Below are positions 17,407 to 27,367 of a stretch of 64,000 bases of DNA, in pieces (within the stretch, counting starts at the first letter, position 1; each line of letters begins with the position of its first letter). This DNA is from Candidatus Cryosericum hinesii (GTDB taxonomy: Bacteria; Caldisericota; Caldisericia; Cryosericales; Cryosericaceae): NCBI RefSeq assembly GCF_003570985.1, contig NZ_QXIW01000031.1, forward strand, positions 193,441-257,440. Reading direction: 5' to 3'. The position numbers were made by a program, and so were the translations under genes. A model generated the notes under the pieces. That model ran no database searches and was not told where the DNA came from. It saw only the letters and a list, made by a program, of their open reading frames with translations.

Positions 17407-18149
17407 AAGCCTTTTTTAAGTACCTATGGATTCAGTTGAAAATGGATCTGCGGGACAAGGGGACTCTGCTGGTTTTTTATCTTGTGCCACTCATATTTTT
17501 CTTTGTAATGGGCGCGGTCTTTTCATCGATCAATCCATTGATGAAAACGACGCTTGCAGCCTCAATGACCATTTTCTCCGTAACAATGGGCGCGGTTATG
17601 GGTTGCCCTGCGCCAATCGTCAAAATGCGGGAATCGGGAACATTGCGCGCCTTCAAGGTGAATGGCATACCCGACATGGCCGTGCTGTCTGTCCAGGCCA
17701 TCAGTGCTTTCCTTCACCTGTTTCTGGTCTCTGTGATTATCTATGTGGTGTCACCGCTTGCCTTTCACTCAGCAATACCGAGATCTCCAGCACTCTATTT
17801 CGCTGTTCTGGCAGTATTTCTGTTTGCAAGTATCGGAATTGGGTTGCTCATCGGCGTCGTTGCACGCGACCAACCTTTTGCAACCATGCTTTCCATGGTC
17901 ATATTCCTTCCGTCGTTGCTCTTAAGTGGCATTATGTTCCCTGCAACCATGCTGCCCAAGTCGCTTATGTGGTTGGGACGCATTTTCCCTGCCACACATG
18001 CTTTACAGTCCTTTGTGGGGCTTGCCTACCAGACGAAGACCGATATGAATGCAAATCTTTCACTTGGTATCATCGCAGGGATCGGCCTGCTCATGTTTGT
18101 GCTTGCTACATGGCGATTCAATAACGTCCGGAGGAGTGAACAACTCTAA
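17403..18149 (+). CDS. ABC-2 type transporter permease
   Basis: A 248-residue membrane subunit with six predicted helices, beginning with a cytoplasmic 'YLWIQLKMDLRDKGTL' stretch and containing the ABC-2 pattern 'LLSGIMFPATMLPKSLMWL'. It is translationally coupled to the ATPase upstream. The pair forms a complete half-transporter exporter. The left end of the TnpB element begins almost immediately after the stop codon. Confidence 0.88.
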   Translation: MKAFFKYLWIQLKMDLRDKGTLLVFYLVPLIFFFVMGAVFSSINPLMKTTLAASMTIFSVTMGAVMGCPAPIVKMRESGTLRAFKVNGIPDMAVLSVQAISAFLHLFLVSVIIYVVSPLAFHSAIPRSPALYFAVLAVFLFASIGIGLLIGVVARDQPFATMLSMVIFLPSLLLSGIMFPATMLPKSLMWLGRIFPATHALQSFVGLAYQTKTDMNANLSLGIIAGIGLLMFVLATWRFNNVRRSEQL

Positions 18150-18259
18150 CAATATTTGTGCAAGAGTTCTCCCACTTCTAAAGTGGCGAGATGAATTGCA
18201 TACATCTGCAACACTTTCGTTCTGCGGTATAATTAATAGTAGCAAAGGAGGTGAGCATC

Positions 18260-19405
18260 ATGCGTAAAGCGTACAAATTCCGGCTTTACCCGAATACCGA
18301 ACAGCAGGCAATGTTCGCAAAGGCTTTCGGATGCGCCAGGTTCGTCTACAACCAGATGCTCGCAGACAAGATCGTGCAGTATAAGACTGACAAGACCGTG
18401 CTGCACAATACTCCGGCACAGTACAAAGGACGTTTCAAGTGGTTGCGAGAGGTCGACGCATTCGCTCTTTGCAATGCTCAACTCCAATTGCAGACAGCAT
18501 ATACCAACTTCTTTCGACACAAGTCGGTTGGATTCCCCAACTTCAGGAGCAGGAAATCACATCGTGACAGCTACACCACGAATCTCATACATGACAATAT
18601 TTGCATCGAGAACGGACACCTGAAGTTGCCGAAGACCGGTCTAGTTTGTATCAAACTGCACCGGCAGATACCGGTAGATCACAAGATCAAATCCGTTACC
18701 ATTTCATGCACTTCGTCCGGCAGATACTATGCCGCTATTCTCACAGAGTACGAGTTCACACCTCCTGTAGTTGCGTTGGATGAATCCAAAGCTCTCGGTC
18801 TGGATTACAGCAGTCCCCACTTCTACGTCGATAGCCAAGACACGGAAGCCGATATGCCGCATTTCTACCGGGAAGCCGAAAGTATCTTGAACAGAGAGCA
18901 ACGCAGACTTTCAAGAATGGTTCGAGGCAGCAACAACTATGCCCGGCAGAAACGAAGGATTGCGGTGATGCTCGAACGCGTGTCGGACTGCCGCAAAGAC
19001 TGGCTTCACAAGCAGAGCACGGAACTTGCCAATAAGTGGGACTACGTCTGTGTTGAGGACATCAACCTGCGCGGGATGGCCGGATCGCTGAAATTGGGAA
19101 AATCAACCAATGACAACGGCTTCGGTATGTTCCGCCTGTTCCTTGACTACAAATTGGCAGAGAGAGGGAAACGACTGGTTACTATCAACAAGTGGTTTCC
19201 GTCAAGCAAGACGTGCCATGTTTGTGGAGCAGTTAATCATGCGTTGACGCTCAAGGATCGCGAATGGGATTGCGCTTGCGGCGCACATCTTCTCCGAGAT
19301 CTGAATGCGGCAATCAACATCAAGAACGCTGGTTTGTCTTTAGTCAACACGAACCGTGGGGTACACGGGGATAGCTCGTTGATACTGAGCAGATCTTGCT
19401 CTTGA
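18260..19405 (+). CDS. tnpB: TnpB RNA-guided endonuclease (IS200/IS605 OrfB)
   Basis: A 381-residue TnpB, the compact ancestor-like relative of Cas12 nucleases that uses an RNA from the element's 3' end. The RuvC residues are intact: D182 in 'ALGLDYSSPHF', E266 in 'YVCVEDINL', D347 in 'LLRDLNAAINI'. The zinc ribbon is C319, C322, C338 and C340. The N-terminal 'KAYKFRLYPNTEQ' is typical. ATG 18260 follows a strong AAAGGAGGTGA; GTG 18251 lies inside that site. A perfect TATAAT box is at 18228-18233. The gene appears functional rather than decayed. Confidence 0.93.
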   Translation: MRKAYKFRLYPNTEQQAMFAKAFGCARFVYNQMLADKIVQYKTDKTVLHNTPAQYKGRFKWLREVDAFALCNAQLQLQTAYTNFFRHKSVGFPNFRSRKSHRDSYTTNLIHDNICIENGHLKLPKTGLVCIKLHRQIPVDHKIKSVTISCTSSGRYYAAILTEYEFTPPVVALDESKALGLDYSSPHFYVDSQDTEADMPHFYREAESILNREQRRLSRMVRGSNNYARQKRRIAVMLERVSDCRKDWLHKQSTELANKWDYVCVEDINLRGMAGSLKLGKSTNDNGFGMFRLFLDYKLAERGKRLVTINKWFPSSKTCHVCGAVNHALTLKDREWDCACGAHLLRDLNAAINIKNAGLSLVNTNRGVHGDSSLILSRSCS

Positions 19406-19446
19406 GCGAGAAGCCCCCACTTCTAAAAGTGGTGGGAGCAAGTCAC
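19290..19446 (+). ncRNA. Possible omega RNA (reRNA) at the right end of the TnpB element
   Basis: TnpB elements of this family transcribe a guide RNA spanning the end of tnpB and the right-end hairpin, with the guide derived from sequence just past the element. The hairpin at about 19409-19438 and the TCAC end are visible; the 5' boundary is inferred by analogy. The predicted guide begins at about 19447. Confidence 0.35.
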
Positions 19447-19471
19447 GCAAAGCTGTTTGCCAAGCCGTCAG

Positions 19472-19532
19472 CGTTGTCTCGGCCGGTGAACGGCTTAGAC
19501 TGTCATAAGGAGTCTTCCATGCTCTCGACGGC
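19472..19532 (+). repeat. Promoter-bearing direct repeat, copy B
   Basis: Matches copy A at 16392-16452. It holds TTGTCT (19474-19479), a 16-bp spacer and TAGACT (19496-19501), 148 bp before the UPF0182 gene, which it probably drives. Confidence 0.7.
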
Positions 19533-19648
19533 GTGGGGTGATGCGGGTGTTCTCCCTATTGTTGCAGGAACCTGATCGACTCCAGCTGCGTGCACATTGA
19601 TTTGCTCCAGAGTAATCGCTCTGCTTTGAAACAGGAGGTTGACATATC

Positions 19649-22522
19649 ATGACTGGACAGACGGCAATGATATCGGCGTTCGGCGTACTGCTGCTGGTGG
19701 CTGTCGCTATCTTCATCTGGGTGCGCAGGAGCAAGTTCGGGGGCTGGGCCCTGGGGCTCAGCGTAGCGCTCCTGCTCGTCGCAGTCGCGGGACTGCTGTT
19801 CTCGGCGCTGGCAGGTATCTACACCGATTTCCTGTTCTTCACCGAGGTCGGCTACCGGCAGGTCTTCTGGACAAGGACACTGGCGCGAATCGCCGCCTAT
19901 GTGGCGGGGGCCGTCGTGGCCTATGCCATAGTGTGGGCAGTTACAGGACTTCCGCGCGGCCTGTTCGCTGGGATGAACGCGGACGACGCTCGCCACACGT
20001 CCCAGGTCCTCAAATGGACGCGTATCGTTATCGCCTTTGTCGCGGCGAATTTCGTCGGGCTGGGCGCAAGCGGTCTCAGTCTGCAGCTGCTGGCGGCTGT
20101 ACGCCAGGTGGCCTCGACGATGTACACTGACCCCATCTTCGGACACAGCATCAGCTTCTACTTCTTCACCTATCCGGTCGTGCGAGGGCTCCTGGGCATT
20201 CTTGCGGGTATCGTCGTGGGTGGAATGGCAGTGATCGGCGCAAGTTTCCTCATGGCGAGTTCCGTGCCGGGCGACGCCGCACTGCGCCGTGGGCTGCGCA
20301 ACCGCCTGAGCTTCTTCGCAGGCATCCTGCTGCTGATCGCGGCTGTGGGAGTCTGGATCTCGATGTATGGACTCCTGTTCCAGAGCAACGGCGTCGTGTT
20401 CGGTGTGAGCAACACAGATCAGGTCGTCCGCATTCCGCTCATCAAGGTGACGGCTGTGGGGGTCCTGTTATGTGGCATCGTATTCCTGCTGGCTTCGTTC
20501 AAGCCACGATTGGCCAACCCGAAATTCCTCGGCTGGGTGGGCGCCGTCACGCTCATCGCGTATATTCTGCTTGTGTCCGGTATTCCAGCGCTCTATCAGC
20601 GCTTTGTCGTCAAACCCAACGAACTCGCGCGCGAGACGCCCTATCTGGCCAACAACATCGCGGCGACCAACACTGCTTTCGACCTGTCGGCCGTCAACGT
20701 GATCCCCGATCCCGGCACGCAGACGACCTTGACTACAAGCGCCGTCATCGCCAACAAGGACGTGCTTCAGAACGTGCGGCTGTGGGACTGGCGTGCACTG
20801 GCCGATACTAACGAACAGCTGCAGTCCATCCGCAGCTACTACAAGTTCAATGACATCGACATCGACCGCTACACATTGAACGGGACGTCGCAGGAGGTCA
20901 TGATCGCTGCGCGTGAACTGGACCAGTCACTGTTGCCAGATGCGTCGCGCAGTTTCGTCAACGATCGCCTGGTCTACACCCATGGGTTCGGTGTGGTCGT
21001 GAATGGTGTCAGCGACTTCTCGTCCGAAGGCGCACCCGTGTACGCAGTGAAGGACATTCCCCCCGTCAGCAGCGGTGGTTTTGCCAATATTTCCGAGCCA
21101 CGCATTTACTATGGTGAAAGCACGAGCGGGTTTGCCATCGTCAAGGGCAACTCGTCGGAATTCGACTATCCGCAGGGCGATGCCAACAAACAGTACCAGT
21201 ACACGGGCAACGGCGGCATCCGTCTGTCGCTGCTCAACCGGCTTGCCTTCTCCTTCGTCAACCAGGACGTCAACATCCTGATATCGGGACAGATCAGCAG
21301 CGAATCACGCATCATGGTCTACCGCAATCTCCAGGAACGCATCAAGCACATCGCGCCATTCCTCGAGGTGGACAGTGATCCCTACATCGTCGCGGACCCC
21401 GAGGGCAAGCTCTTCTGGTTTGGCCAGGGATATACGACGTCGCAGTACTTTCCCTATAGCGAGTACTACAATTCCAGTACAGAATTGAACGGCAAGGCTG
21501 TCAACTACATTCGCAACAGTTTCATGTACACCGTGAACGCATTCGATGGAACGACGACCTTCTACCTCATTGACAAAGCCGATCCCATTGCGGCTACCAT
21601 CGACCGCGTCTACCCGGGGTTGTTCAAGTCGCTCGATGACGCTCCCTCGTTCGTCAAGGACCACTATCGGTATCCATCCGGGCTGGGTGCCCTGCAGAGC
21701 AATGTATTCTCGAAGTACCACATGACGGACCCCCGCGTGTTCTATGGACAGGAAGACCAGTGGGCGGTGGCAAAGGAACGCTACCTGGGAACGGATACCG
21801 CTATCGAGCCCTACTACATCTTTTTCAGACTGCCGGGGTCGACGAAGCCTGTGTTCTCGCTGGTCACGCCATTTACACCGGTCGGTAAGGACAACCTTGT
21901 GGCGCTCATGGCAATCAGTTCTGACGTCAGCAGTCCCAACCGTGTGTCTGTCATCAAGTTCAGCAAGGATCGTGTCGTCTATGGTCCGTTCCAGGTCGAG
22001 GCCCGCATCGACCAGGATACGGAGATCTCCCAGACGTTGACGCTCTGGAACCAGCAGGGTTCGCAAGTCTTGCGGGGCAACATGCTCATCCTTCCGGTCG
22101 ACGGCTCACTGCTGTATATCGAGCCCATCTACCTGCAGTCGAGCAGTTCCAAGATGCCGCAGATCAAGAAGATCGTCGCGGCCACCAAAGACAAGCTGGT
22201 GTGGGGGGATAATCTGGATCAGGCTCTGAGCAGTTTGCTGGGAACTCCGGTGGACATTGGCGGGGTAGGACCTGCGACCACCGAACCTGGGCCGGTTGTA
22301 ACACCTGGTCCGGTCGTACCACCAGGGACGGGGACGACGGGTGGGAATGTCACGCCCGAGACGGTGACTGCTGAACAGAAGGCGCTCATCGCAGAAGCAG
22401 TCGCCACGATGACCCGGTACAAGCAGTACACGGCGACAGGCGACTTCGCGAATGCCGGACTGGAACTCAAGGCGCTCGAGGATGTCCTGGCAAAACTGGA
22501 CGCCCTGAAGACGACACCATAG
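19649..22522 (+). CDS. UPF0182 family large membrane protein
   Basis: A 957-residue member of UPF0182 (COG1615). Residues 1-330 hold about seven hydrophobic helices ('YTDFLFFTEVGYRQVFWTR' is a family signature), followed by a large, mainly beta extracytoplasmic region, then a Pro/Gly/Thr-rich linker near 860-890 and a short charged helical C-terminus. The family is widespread in Actinobacteria and anaerobic Firmicutes; its function is unknown. ATG 19649 follows AGGAGG. It appears monocistronic, with a strong terminator after it. Confidence 0.9.
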   Translation: MTGQTAMISAFGVLLLVAVAIFIWVRRSKFGGWALGLSVALLLVAVAGLLFSALAGIYTDFLFFTEVGYRQVFWTRTLARIAAYVAGAVVAYAIVWAVTGLPRGLFAGMNADDARHTSQVLKWTRIVIAFVAANFVGLGASGLSLQLLAAVRQVASTMYTDPIFGHSISFYFFTYPVVRGLLGILAGIVVGGMAVIGASFLMASSVPGDAALRRGLRNRLSFFAGILLLIAAVGVWISMYGLLFQSNGVVFGVSNTDQVVRIPLIKVTAVGVLLCGIVFLLASFKPRLANPKFLGWVGAVTLIAYILLVSGIPALYQRFVVKPNELARETPYLANNIAATNTAFDLSAVNVIPDPGTQTTLTTSAVIANKDVLQNVRLWDWRALADTNEQLQSIRSYYKFNDIDIDRYTLNGTSQEVMIAARELDQSLLPDASRSFVNDRLVYTHGFGVVVNGVSDFSSEGAPVYAVKDIPPVSSGGFANISEPRIYYGESTSGFAIVKGNSSEFDYPQGDANKQYQYTGNGGIRLSLLNRLAFSFVNQDVNILISGQISSESRIMVYRNLQERIKHIAPFLEVDSDPYIVADPEGKLFWFGQGYTTSQYFPYSEYYNSSTELNGKAVNYIRNSFMYTVNAFDGTTTFYLIDKADPIAATIDRVYPGLFKSLDDAPSFVKDHYRYPSGLGALQSNVFSKYHMTDPRVFYGQEDQWAVAKERYLGTDTAIEPYYIFFRLPGSTKPVFSLVTPFTPVGKDNLVALMAISSDVSSPNRVSVIKFSKDRVVYGPFQVEARIDQDTEISQTLTLWNQQGSQVLRGNMLILPVDGSLLYIEPIYLQSSSSKMPQIKKIVAATKDKLVWGDNLDQALSSLLGTPVDIGGVGPATTEPGPVVTPGPVVPPGTGTTGGNVTPETVTAEQKALIAEAVATMTRYKQYTATGDFANAGLELKALEDVLAKLDALKTTP

Positions 22523-22545
22523 CAATAATTTCCGAGCGTTCATCT

Positions 22546-22575
22546 GGGCCACGGCGCACGCCGTGGCCCGTTTTT
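22546..22575 (+). terminator. Intrinsic terminator after the UPF0182 gene
   Basis: GGGCCACGGC and GCCGTGGCCC form a perfect 10-bp stem with a GCAC loop, followed by GTTTTT. Confidence 0.9.
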
Positions 22576-22641
22576 GCATATACTGGACGAAAGGCGCCGG
22601 CTCTCCTCTGAAATCGCGGTGTCTTTGGTGGAGACCTGGAC

Positions 22642-23553
22642 ATGATGCGACAACCTGACGTACGGCGTGGAATTCCACTGGCATTGTGCGCCGGTACGCT
22701 GCTGGGAGCAGGAGCTCCTCTTTCAAAGCTGCTGGTCTCCCGGATGGACCCCGTAGCCCTTGCAGGAGCGTTGTTTACCGGTCCGACGCTTATCGCCGCA
22801 CTGGCGCTGCTGCTGGGATTCGGCAACCGAAGGCGGTATGTGCCCGTCACGCACCGGGATGTTCCACGTCTCACTGTCGCAGTGCTGACCGGGACGATCG
22901 CGGCACCTGTCCTCCTCATGTATGGGATCCGTATTTCCAGCGGATTTGCTGCTTCGCTCATGCTGAACATGGAGGCGGTCGCAACGGCGCTTATCGCACT
23001 GGCATTTTTCGGCGAGCGTGTGTCTCCATCGATCTGGCTTGCTGTTCTGTGCATGACGGTCATGGGGATCCTGGTCACCGGCACGGGAGGTGCAGGATCA
23101 GCGCCTGTTGCCGGAGCAATGCTCATTCTCGGCTCCTGCGTCGCATGGGGGATCGAAACAAATGTCGTGACGACGCTGTCGTCACGTGATCCGTTGTTGA
23201 TCACGCTCTTCGAGTGCCTGCCTGCAGCATTGATACTCACGCTGGTGGCCGCTGTCCGCATGGGTGGCCTGCTCCCGGTGCGCGATCTCCTGCTGGGAAT
23301 ACTGTTGGGATCCGTGTCCAACGGAGCAGGCCTGCTGCTCTACTTCGTGTCCCTGCGGACCATGGGCGCAGCACGGACAGCCGCTTTCGCAGGCATCGGG
23401 CCGCTGGCTGGTGCCCTGCTGTCGCTCGTGCTGTTTAAAACGCCTGTCACCTGGGTTGTCGTTGCTGCGCTCGTGCTGACGGCGGCAGCCATTGTTGTCG
23501 TCGGACGTGACGACGAGCGGCGTTCACTGGCGTGGGAGACAGCGGAGCGATGA
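22642..23553 (+). CDS. EamA/DMT-family transporter (first of a tandem pair)
   Basis: A 303-residue drug/metabolite-transporter superfamily protein with ten hydrophobic segments arranged as two EamA repeats (about 10-140 and 160-295). Conserved end-of-repeat patterns such as 'ASLMLNMEAVATALIALAF' are visible. Substrates of this family range from amino acids to sugars and cannot be predicted here. Its stop overlaps the start of a paralog with the same opening residues ('VRRGIPLAL'), so the two arose by tandem duplication and are co-translated. Confidence 0.88.
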   Translation: MMRQPDVRRGIPLALCAGTLLGAGAPLSKLLVSRMDPVALAGALFTGPTLIAALALLLGFGNRRRYVPVTHRDVPRLTVAVLTGTIAAPVLLMYGIRISSGFAASLMLNMEAVATALIALAFFGERVSPSIWLAVLCMTVMGILVTGTGGAGSAPVAGAMLILGSCVAWGIETNVVTTLSSRDPLLITLFECLPAALILTLVAAVRMGGLLPVRDLLLGILLGSVSNGAGLLLYFVSLRTMGAARTAAFAGIGPLAGALLSLVLFKTPVTWVVVAALVLTAAAIVVVGRDDERRSLAWETAER

Positions 23554-24455
23554 ACGTCCGCCGAGGCATCCCGCTTGCGCTGGGAGCAGGAGTCCTGTTC
23601 GGACTCAGTGCCCCGTTGTCGAAACTCATCGTCGCCGGCATGGATCCGATTGCACTCGCGGGTGTCCTCTATCTCGGTGCATTTGCGGCCGTGTCTGTCG
23701 GCCGTCTGCTCGGGGTGACACGTGGACTGCACAGCGAACCACTCCGACGCCTGGACGTGCCGTATGTGCTCACGATGATCATCGTCGGCGGGATCATGGC
23801 TCCGGTGCTCCTGATGTTCGGCGTGCGCGCGGCGTCGGGGTTCACGGCGTCGCTGCTCCTGAACCTCGAGGGCGTTACTACAGCGCTTATCGCGTGGATG
23901 TTCTTCAAGGAGCGTGTTTCGCCGCTGGTCTGGGAGGCGGTCGTGCTGATGACGATGACTGGTGTCCTGCTCACCGGGGTCACCACGGGAGGGAGGTCCA
24001 GTATGATCGGACCGCTGCTGATCGTGGGTGCTGCCATTGGATGGGGCGTTGACAACAACGTGTCCGCGCGGCTATCCCGCTGCGATCCGCTTATTTTGGT
24101 CAGTATCAAGGGACTGGCGGCGGGGCTCTTCTCTTTGGGACTCTCGTGGGCGATCAGAGGCAGTCTGCCTGCACTGGGCAGCCTCCTGGCCGGTCTCGGC
24201 GTTGGCTGCATCTCGTATGGGGTCTCTCTGGTGCTGTTCATCCTTTCACTCAAGGTCATGGGCGCAGCCCGCACGGGAGCTTTCTTTGCCGTTGGTCCTC
24301 TGGCCGGAGCCCTGTTGTCGCTGGTCATCTTCCGCAGTCCGTTCACGTGGTCGATGGCGGTGGCACTCGTCCTGACAGCAGTGTCGATTGCGCTGGTGGC
24401 AAGCGAGGGCTTGCGCACCGATGGAAGACAAGGAACCGACCAGTTGACCGATTGA
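23550..24455 (+). CDS. EamA/DMT-family transporter (second of a tandem pair)
   Basis: A 301-residue paralog of the upstream gene, with matching ten-helix architecture ('MNVRRGIPLALGAGVLFGL', 'ASLLLNLEGVTTALIAWMF'). I placed the start at 23550 (ATGA overlap with the preceding stop) because it aligns with the upstream paralog; an in-frame ATG at 23532 adds six residues. DMT proteins can work as homodimers or heterodimers, and coupled tandem copies are compatible with a heterodimer. Confidence 0.88.
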   Translation: MNVRRGIPLALGAGVLFGLSAPLSKLIVAGMDPIALAGVLYLGAFAAVSVGRLLGVTRGLHSEPLRRLDVPYVLTMIIVGGIMAPVLLMFGVRAASGFTASLLLNLEGVTTALIAWMFFKERVSPLVWEAVVLMTMTGVLLTGVTTGGRSSMIGPLLIVGAAIGWGVDNNVSARLSRCDPLILVSIKGLAAGLFSLGLSWAIRGSLPALGSLLAGLGVGCISYGVSLVLFILSLKVMGAARTGAFFAVGPLAGALLSLVIFRSPFTWSMAVALVLTAVSIALVASEGLRTDGRQGTDQLTD

Positions 24456-24509
24456 CCGTTCCGGGCAAACTGTACTATCTGAAGGAAGTTCGTCATCGGG
24501 GAGGCTCAT

Positions 24510-24947
24510 ATGAAGTGGGTAACGCGCGCGCACGTGCATGTGGACAGGGTCGCGTGTCCATGGCTGATCAGCCGGTTCGTCGACAATAACGCGGAGTTCG
24601 TGTTTGTGGCGCCCGACATCGTGGATCAGTTTGCCAAGAACGAGGTTGCGATACCGTTCGACATTGAAGGCGCCGAGTTGGGTCATCAAGACGGTCACTG
24701 TAGCTTTGTCTCCATCATGGAGAAGTATCATCTCACAGAAAAGGCATTGTTGCAGCTTGCCGACGTCGTCAACGCCGCGGACACGGATCAGCTGGACACG
24801 AACCCGTACGCCAGGGGGCTCGAAGCGCTAGCGCAGGGATTCTCGCTGATGTATCCGGACGACACCGACAACCTGGAGGTTCAATTCGCCGTCTATGATG
24901 CCTTGTACGCGTTCTTCCGGCTCAAGGTCGCCCGCGAGAACACGTAA
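24510..24947 (+). CDS. ChrB C-terminal domain protein (chromate-resistance family)
   Basis: A 145-residue protein equal to the C-terminal domain of ChrB ('WVTRAHVHVDRVACPWLI', 'IPFDIEGAELGHQDGHCSF'). The conserved D/R/C and H residues suggest a metal- or anion-binding site. Full-length ChrB proteins have an N-terminal regulator-like domain, absent here, and there is no chrA transporter nearby, so a role in chromate resistance is doubtful. RBS GGGGAGG precedes ATG 24510. It lies between the EamA pair and enolase. Confidence 0.8.
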   Translation: MKWVTRAHVHVDRVACPWLISRFVDNNAEFVFVAPDIVDQFAKNEVAIPFDIEGAELGHQDGHCSFVSIMEKYHLTEKALLQLADVVNAADTDQLDTNPYARGLEALAQGFSLMYPDDTDNLEVQFAVYDALYAFFRLKVARENT

Positions 24948-24978
24948 ACTCACACATCACTCACACTGGAAACACTGA

Positions 24979-26316
<1,338 letters not shown>

Positions 26317-26337
26317 GTAGCGAGTAAGAATAATTGA

Positions 26338-26392
26338 ACGGCGCGGCATGACTCCTGTCGACAAGATGAATCAGGAGCGCGTGCCGCGCCGT
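26338..26392 (+). terminator. Terminator-like inverted repeat after eno
   Basis: ACGGCGCGGCAtgaCTCCTG pairs with CAGGAG...TGCCGCGCCGT. There is no U-tract, so it may act as a bidirectional or factor-assisted stop between convergent eno and the PAP2 gene. Confidence 0.55.
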
Positions 26393-26516
26393 GGCATTAC
26401 CGGTGCCATTCGCAGCCTGTCGTCTCGGTCGCCGCATTTGGCGCCGCCTGGTTGTGGAACAGGGGACCGGGAGTGAACTTCTTCACCGCTGCGGCCTTCG
26501 GGGCGGCCGGCACAAT

Positions 26517-27251
26517 CTACTTCGCGGTCTTCGGGCGTGACCTCAAGTCTGCTGCCTGACGTTTCATGCCTCTCCGCCGACGGACAAAGCCGGGTATACC
26601 CAGAACAAGAATGGACCACCACAGCCCGACACCCCATCCTGCGAGGACGTCCGACAGGTAGTGCGCGCCGAGGTACAGGCGACTGAACCCGATCAGCAGC
26701 GGGAAGAGAAATGCCAGGGCAAGCCAGAGTTTCCTGAGGCGCGATGAGCGCGTGGCGCGGAACAGCAGGTAGAAGCCCAGCGCGTAAAGGGCGACTGAGA
26801 TGTTCGCGTGGCCTGAAGGGAAGCTGCCATCCAACTCTGTCACGACAGAGAGAATTGCCGGTGGACGCGGGCGTCCGAAACCAGCCTTGCCAAAGTAGAC
26901 GACCAGTTCTGATCCGGCGCATACCAGTGCAATCGTCAGGGCTGTCCGTCGTCTGCGGTTCCACAGGAAGATGACTGCGGCAACCACCACTAGAGTTGCC
27001 ACTTCCCAGTTGCCCACAAACGAGACTGCATCGAAGAAACCTATGCCGAACGGCGTACGGTGCGCGGCCAACCAGTGCACGAGCCAGCCGTCTACGCGGA
27101 CGATGCTCTCATTGTCGAGTATCTCCTCCGCGAGACCCGAAGCAAGGAAGGCGACATAGATCAGCGCTGTACCGACAAGCACCGCAAACGGCCATGGGTT
27201 CTCCAGCCACTGATGGGCACGGTTCGCGATGAACGAAGCCTGTTTTCTCAT
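26517..27251 (-). CDS. PAP2-family membrane phosphatase
   Basis: A 244-residue, six-helix type 2 phosphatidic acid phosphatase. The three catalytic motifs are complete: 'KAGFGRPRP' (KX6RP), 'PSGH' and 'SRLYLGAH' (SRX5H). Likely substrates are lipid phosphates such as undecaprenyl diphosphate or phosphatidate. The ATG at 27251 gives a cytoplasmic N-terminus before the first helix; no clear Shine-Dalgarno is visible there. The frame stays open for 38 codons past the TAG stop (to about 26400) with a Lys/Ala/Pro-rich stretch; see findings. Confidence 0.88.
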   Translation of the reverse strand: MRKQASFIANRAHQWLENPWPFAVLVGTALIYVAFLASGLAEEILDNESIVRVDGWLVHWLAAHRTPFGIGFFDAVSFVGNWEVATLVVVAAVIFLWNRRRRTALTIALVCAGSELVVYFGKAGFGRPRPPAILSVVTELDGSFPSGHANISVALYALGFYLLFRATRSSRLRKLWLALAFLFPLLIGFSRLYLGAHYLSDVLAGWGVGLWWSILVLGIPGFVRRRRGMKRQAADLRSRPKTAK

Positions 27252-27367
27252 GCAGACATGATAGCAGAATAGACGCGAAAATATGCAAGCCCGGGCTTGC
27301 CTGAAGGGGTTGTCCCGATACACTTCAGACGCAGGAGTCCATTTTCGGAGGACTCCGGGAGGTACGA

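Larger units (their letters stand above)
18150..19446 (+). mobile_element. IS200/IS605-family element carrying only tnpB
   Basis: One gene, tnpB, flanked by matching subterminal hairpins. The left one (about 18160-18190, CCCACTTCTAAAGTGG) and the right one (about 19409-19438, CCCACTTCTAAAAGTGG) share the same core, and the right end appears to close at TCAC (19443-19446), as in IS1341-like members. No Y1 transposase (tnpA) is present, so mobility would need one elsewhere. No target duplication is expected for this family. Exact boundaries are estimates: the left edge could lie anywhere from the permease stop to about 18160. Confidence 0.8.
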
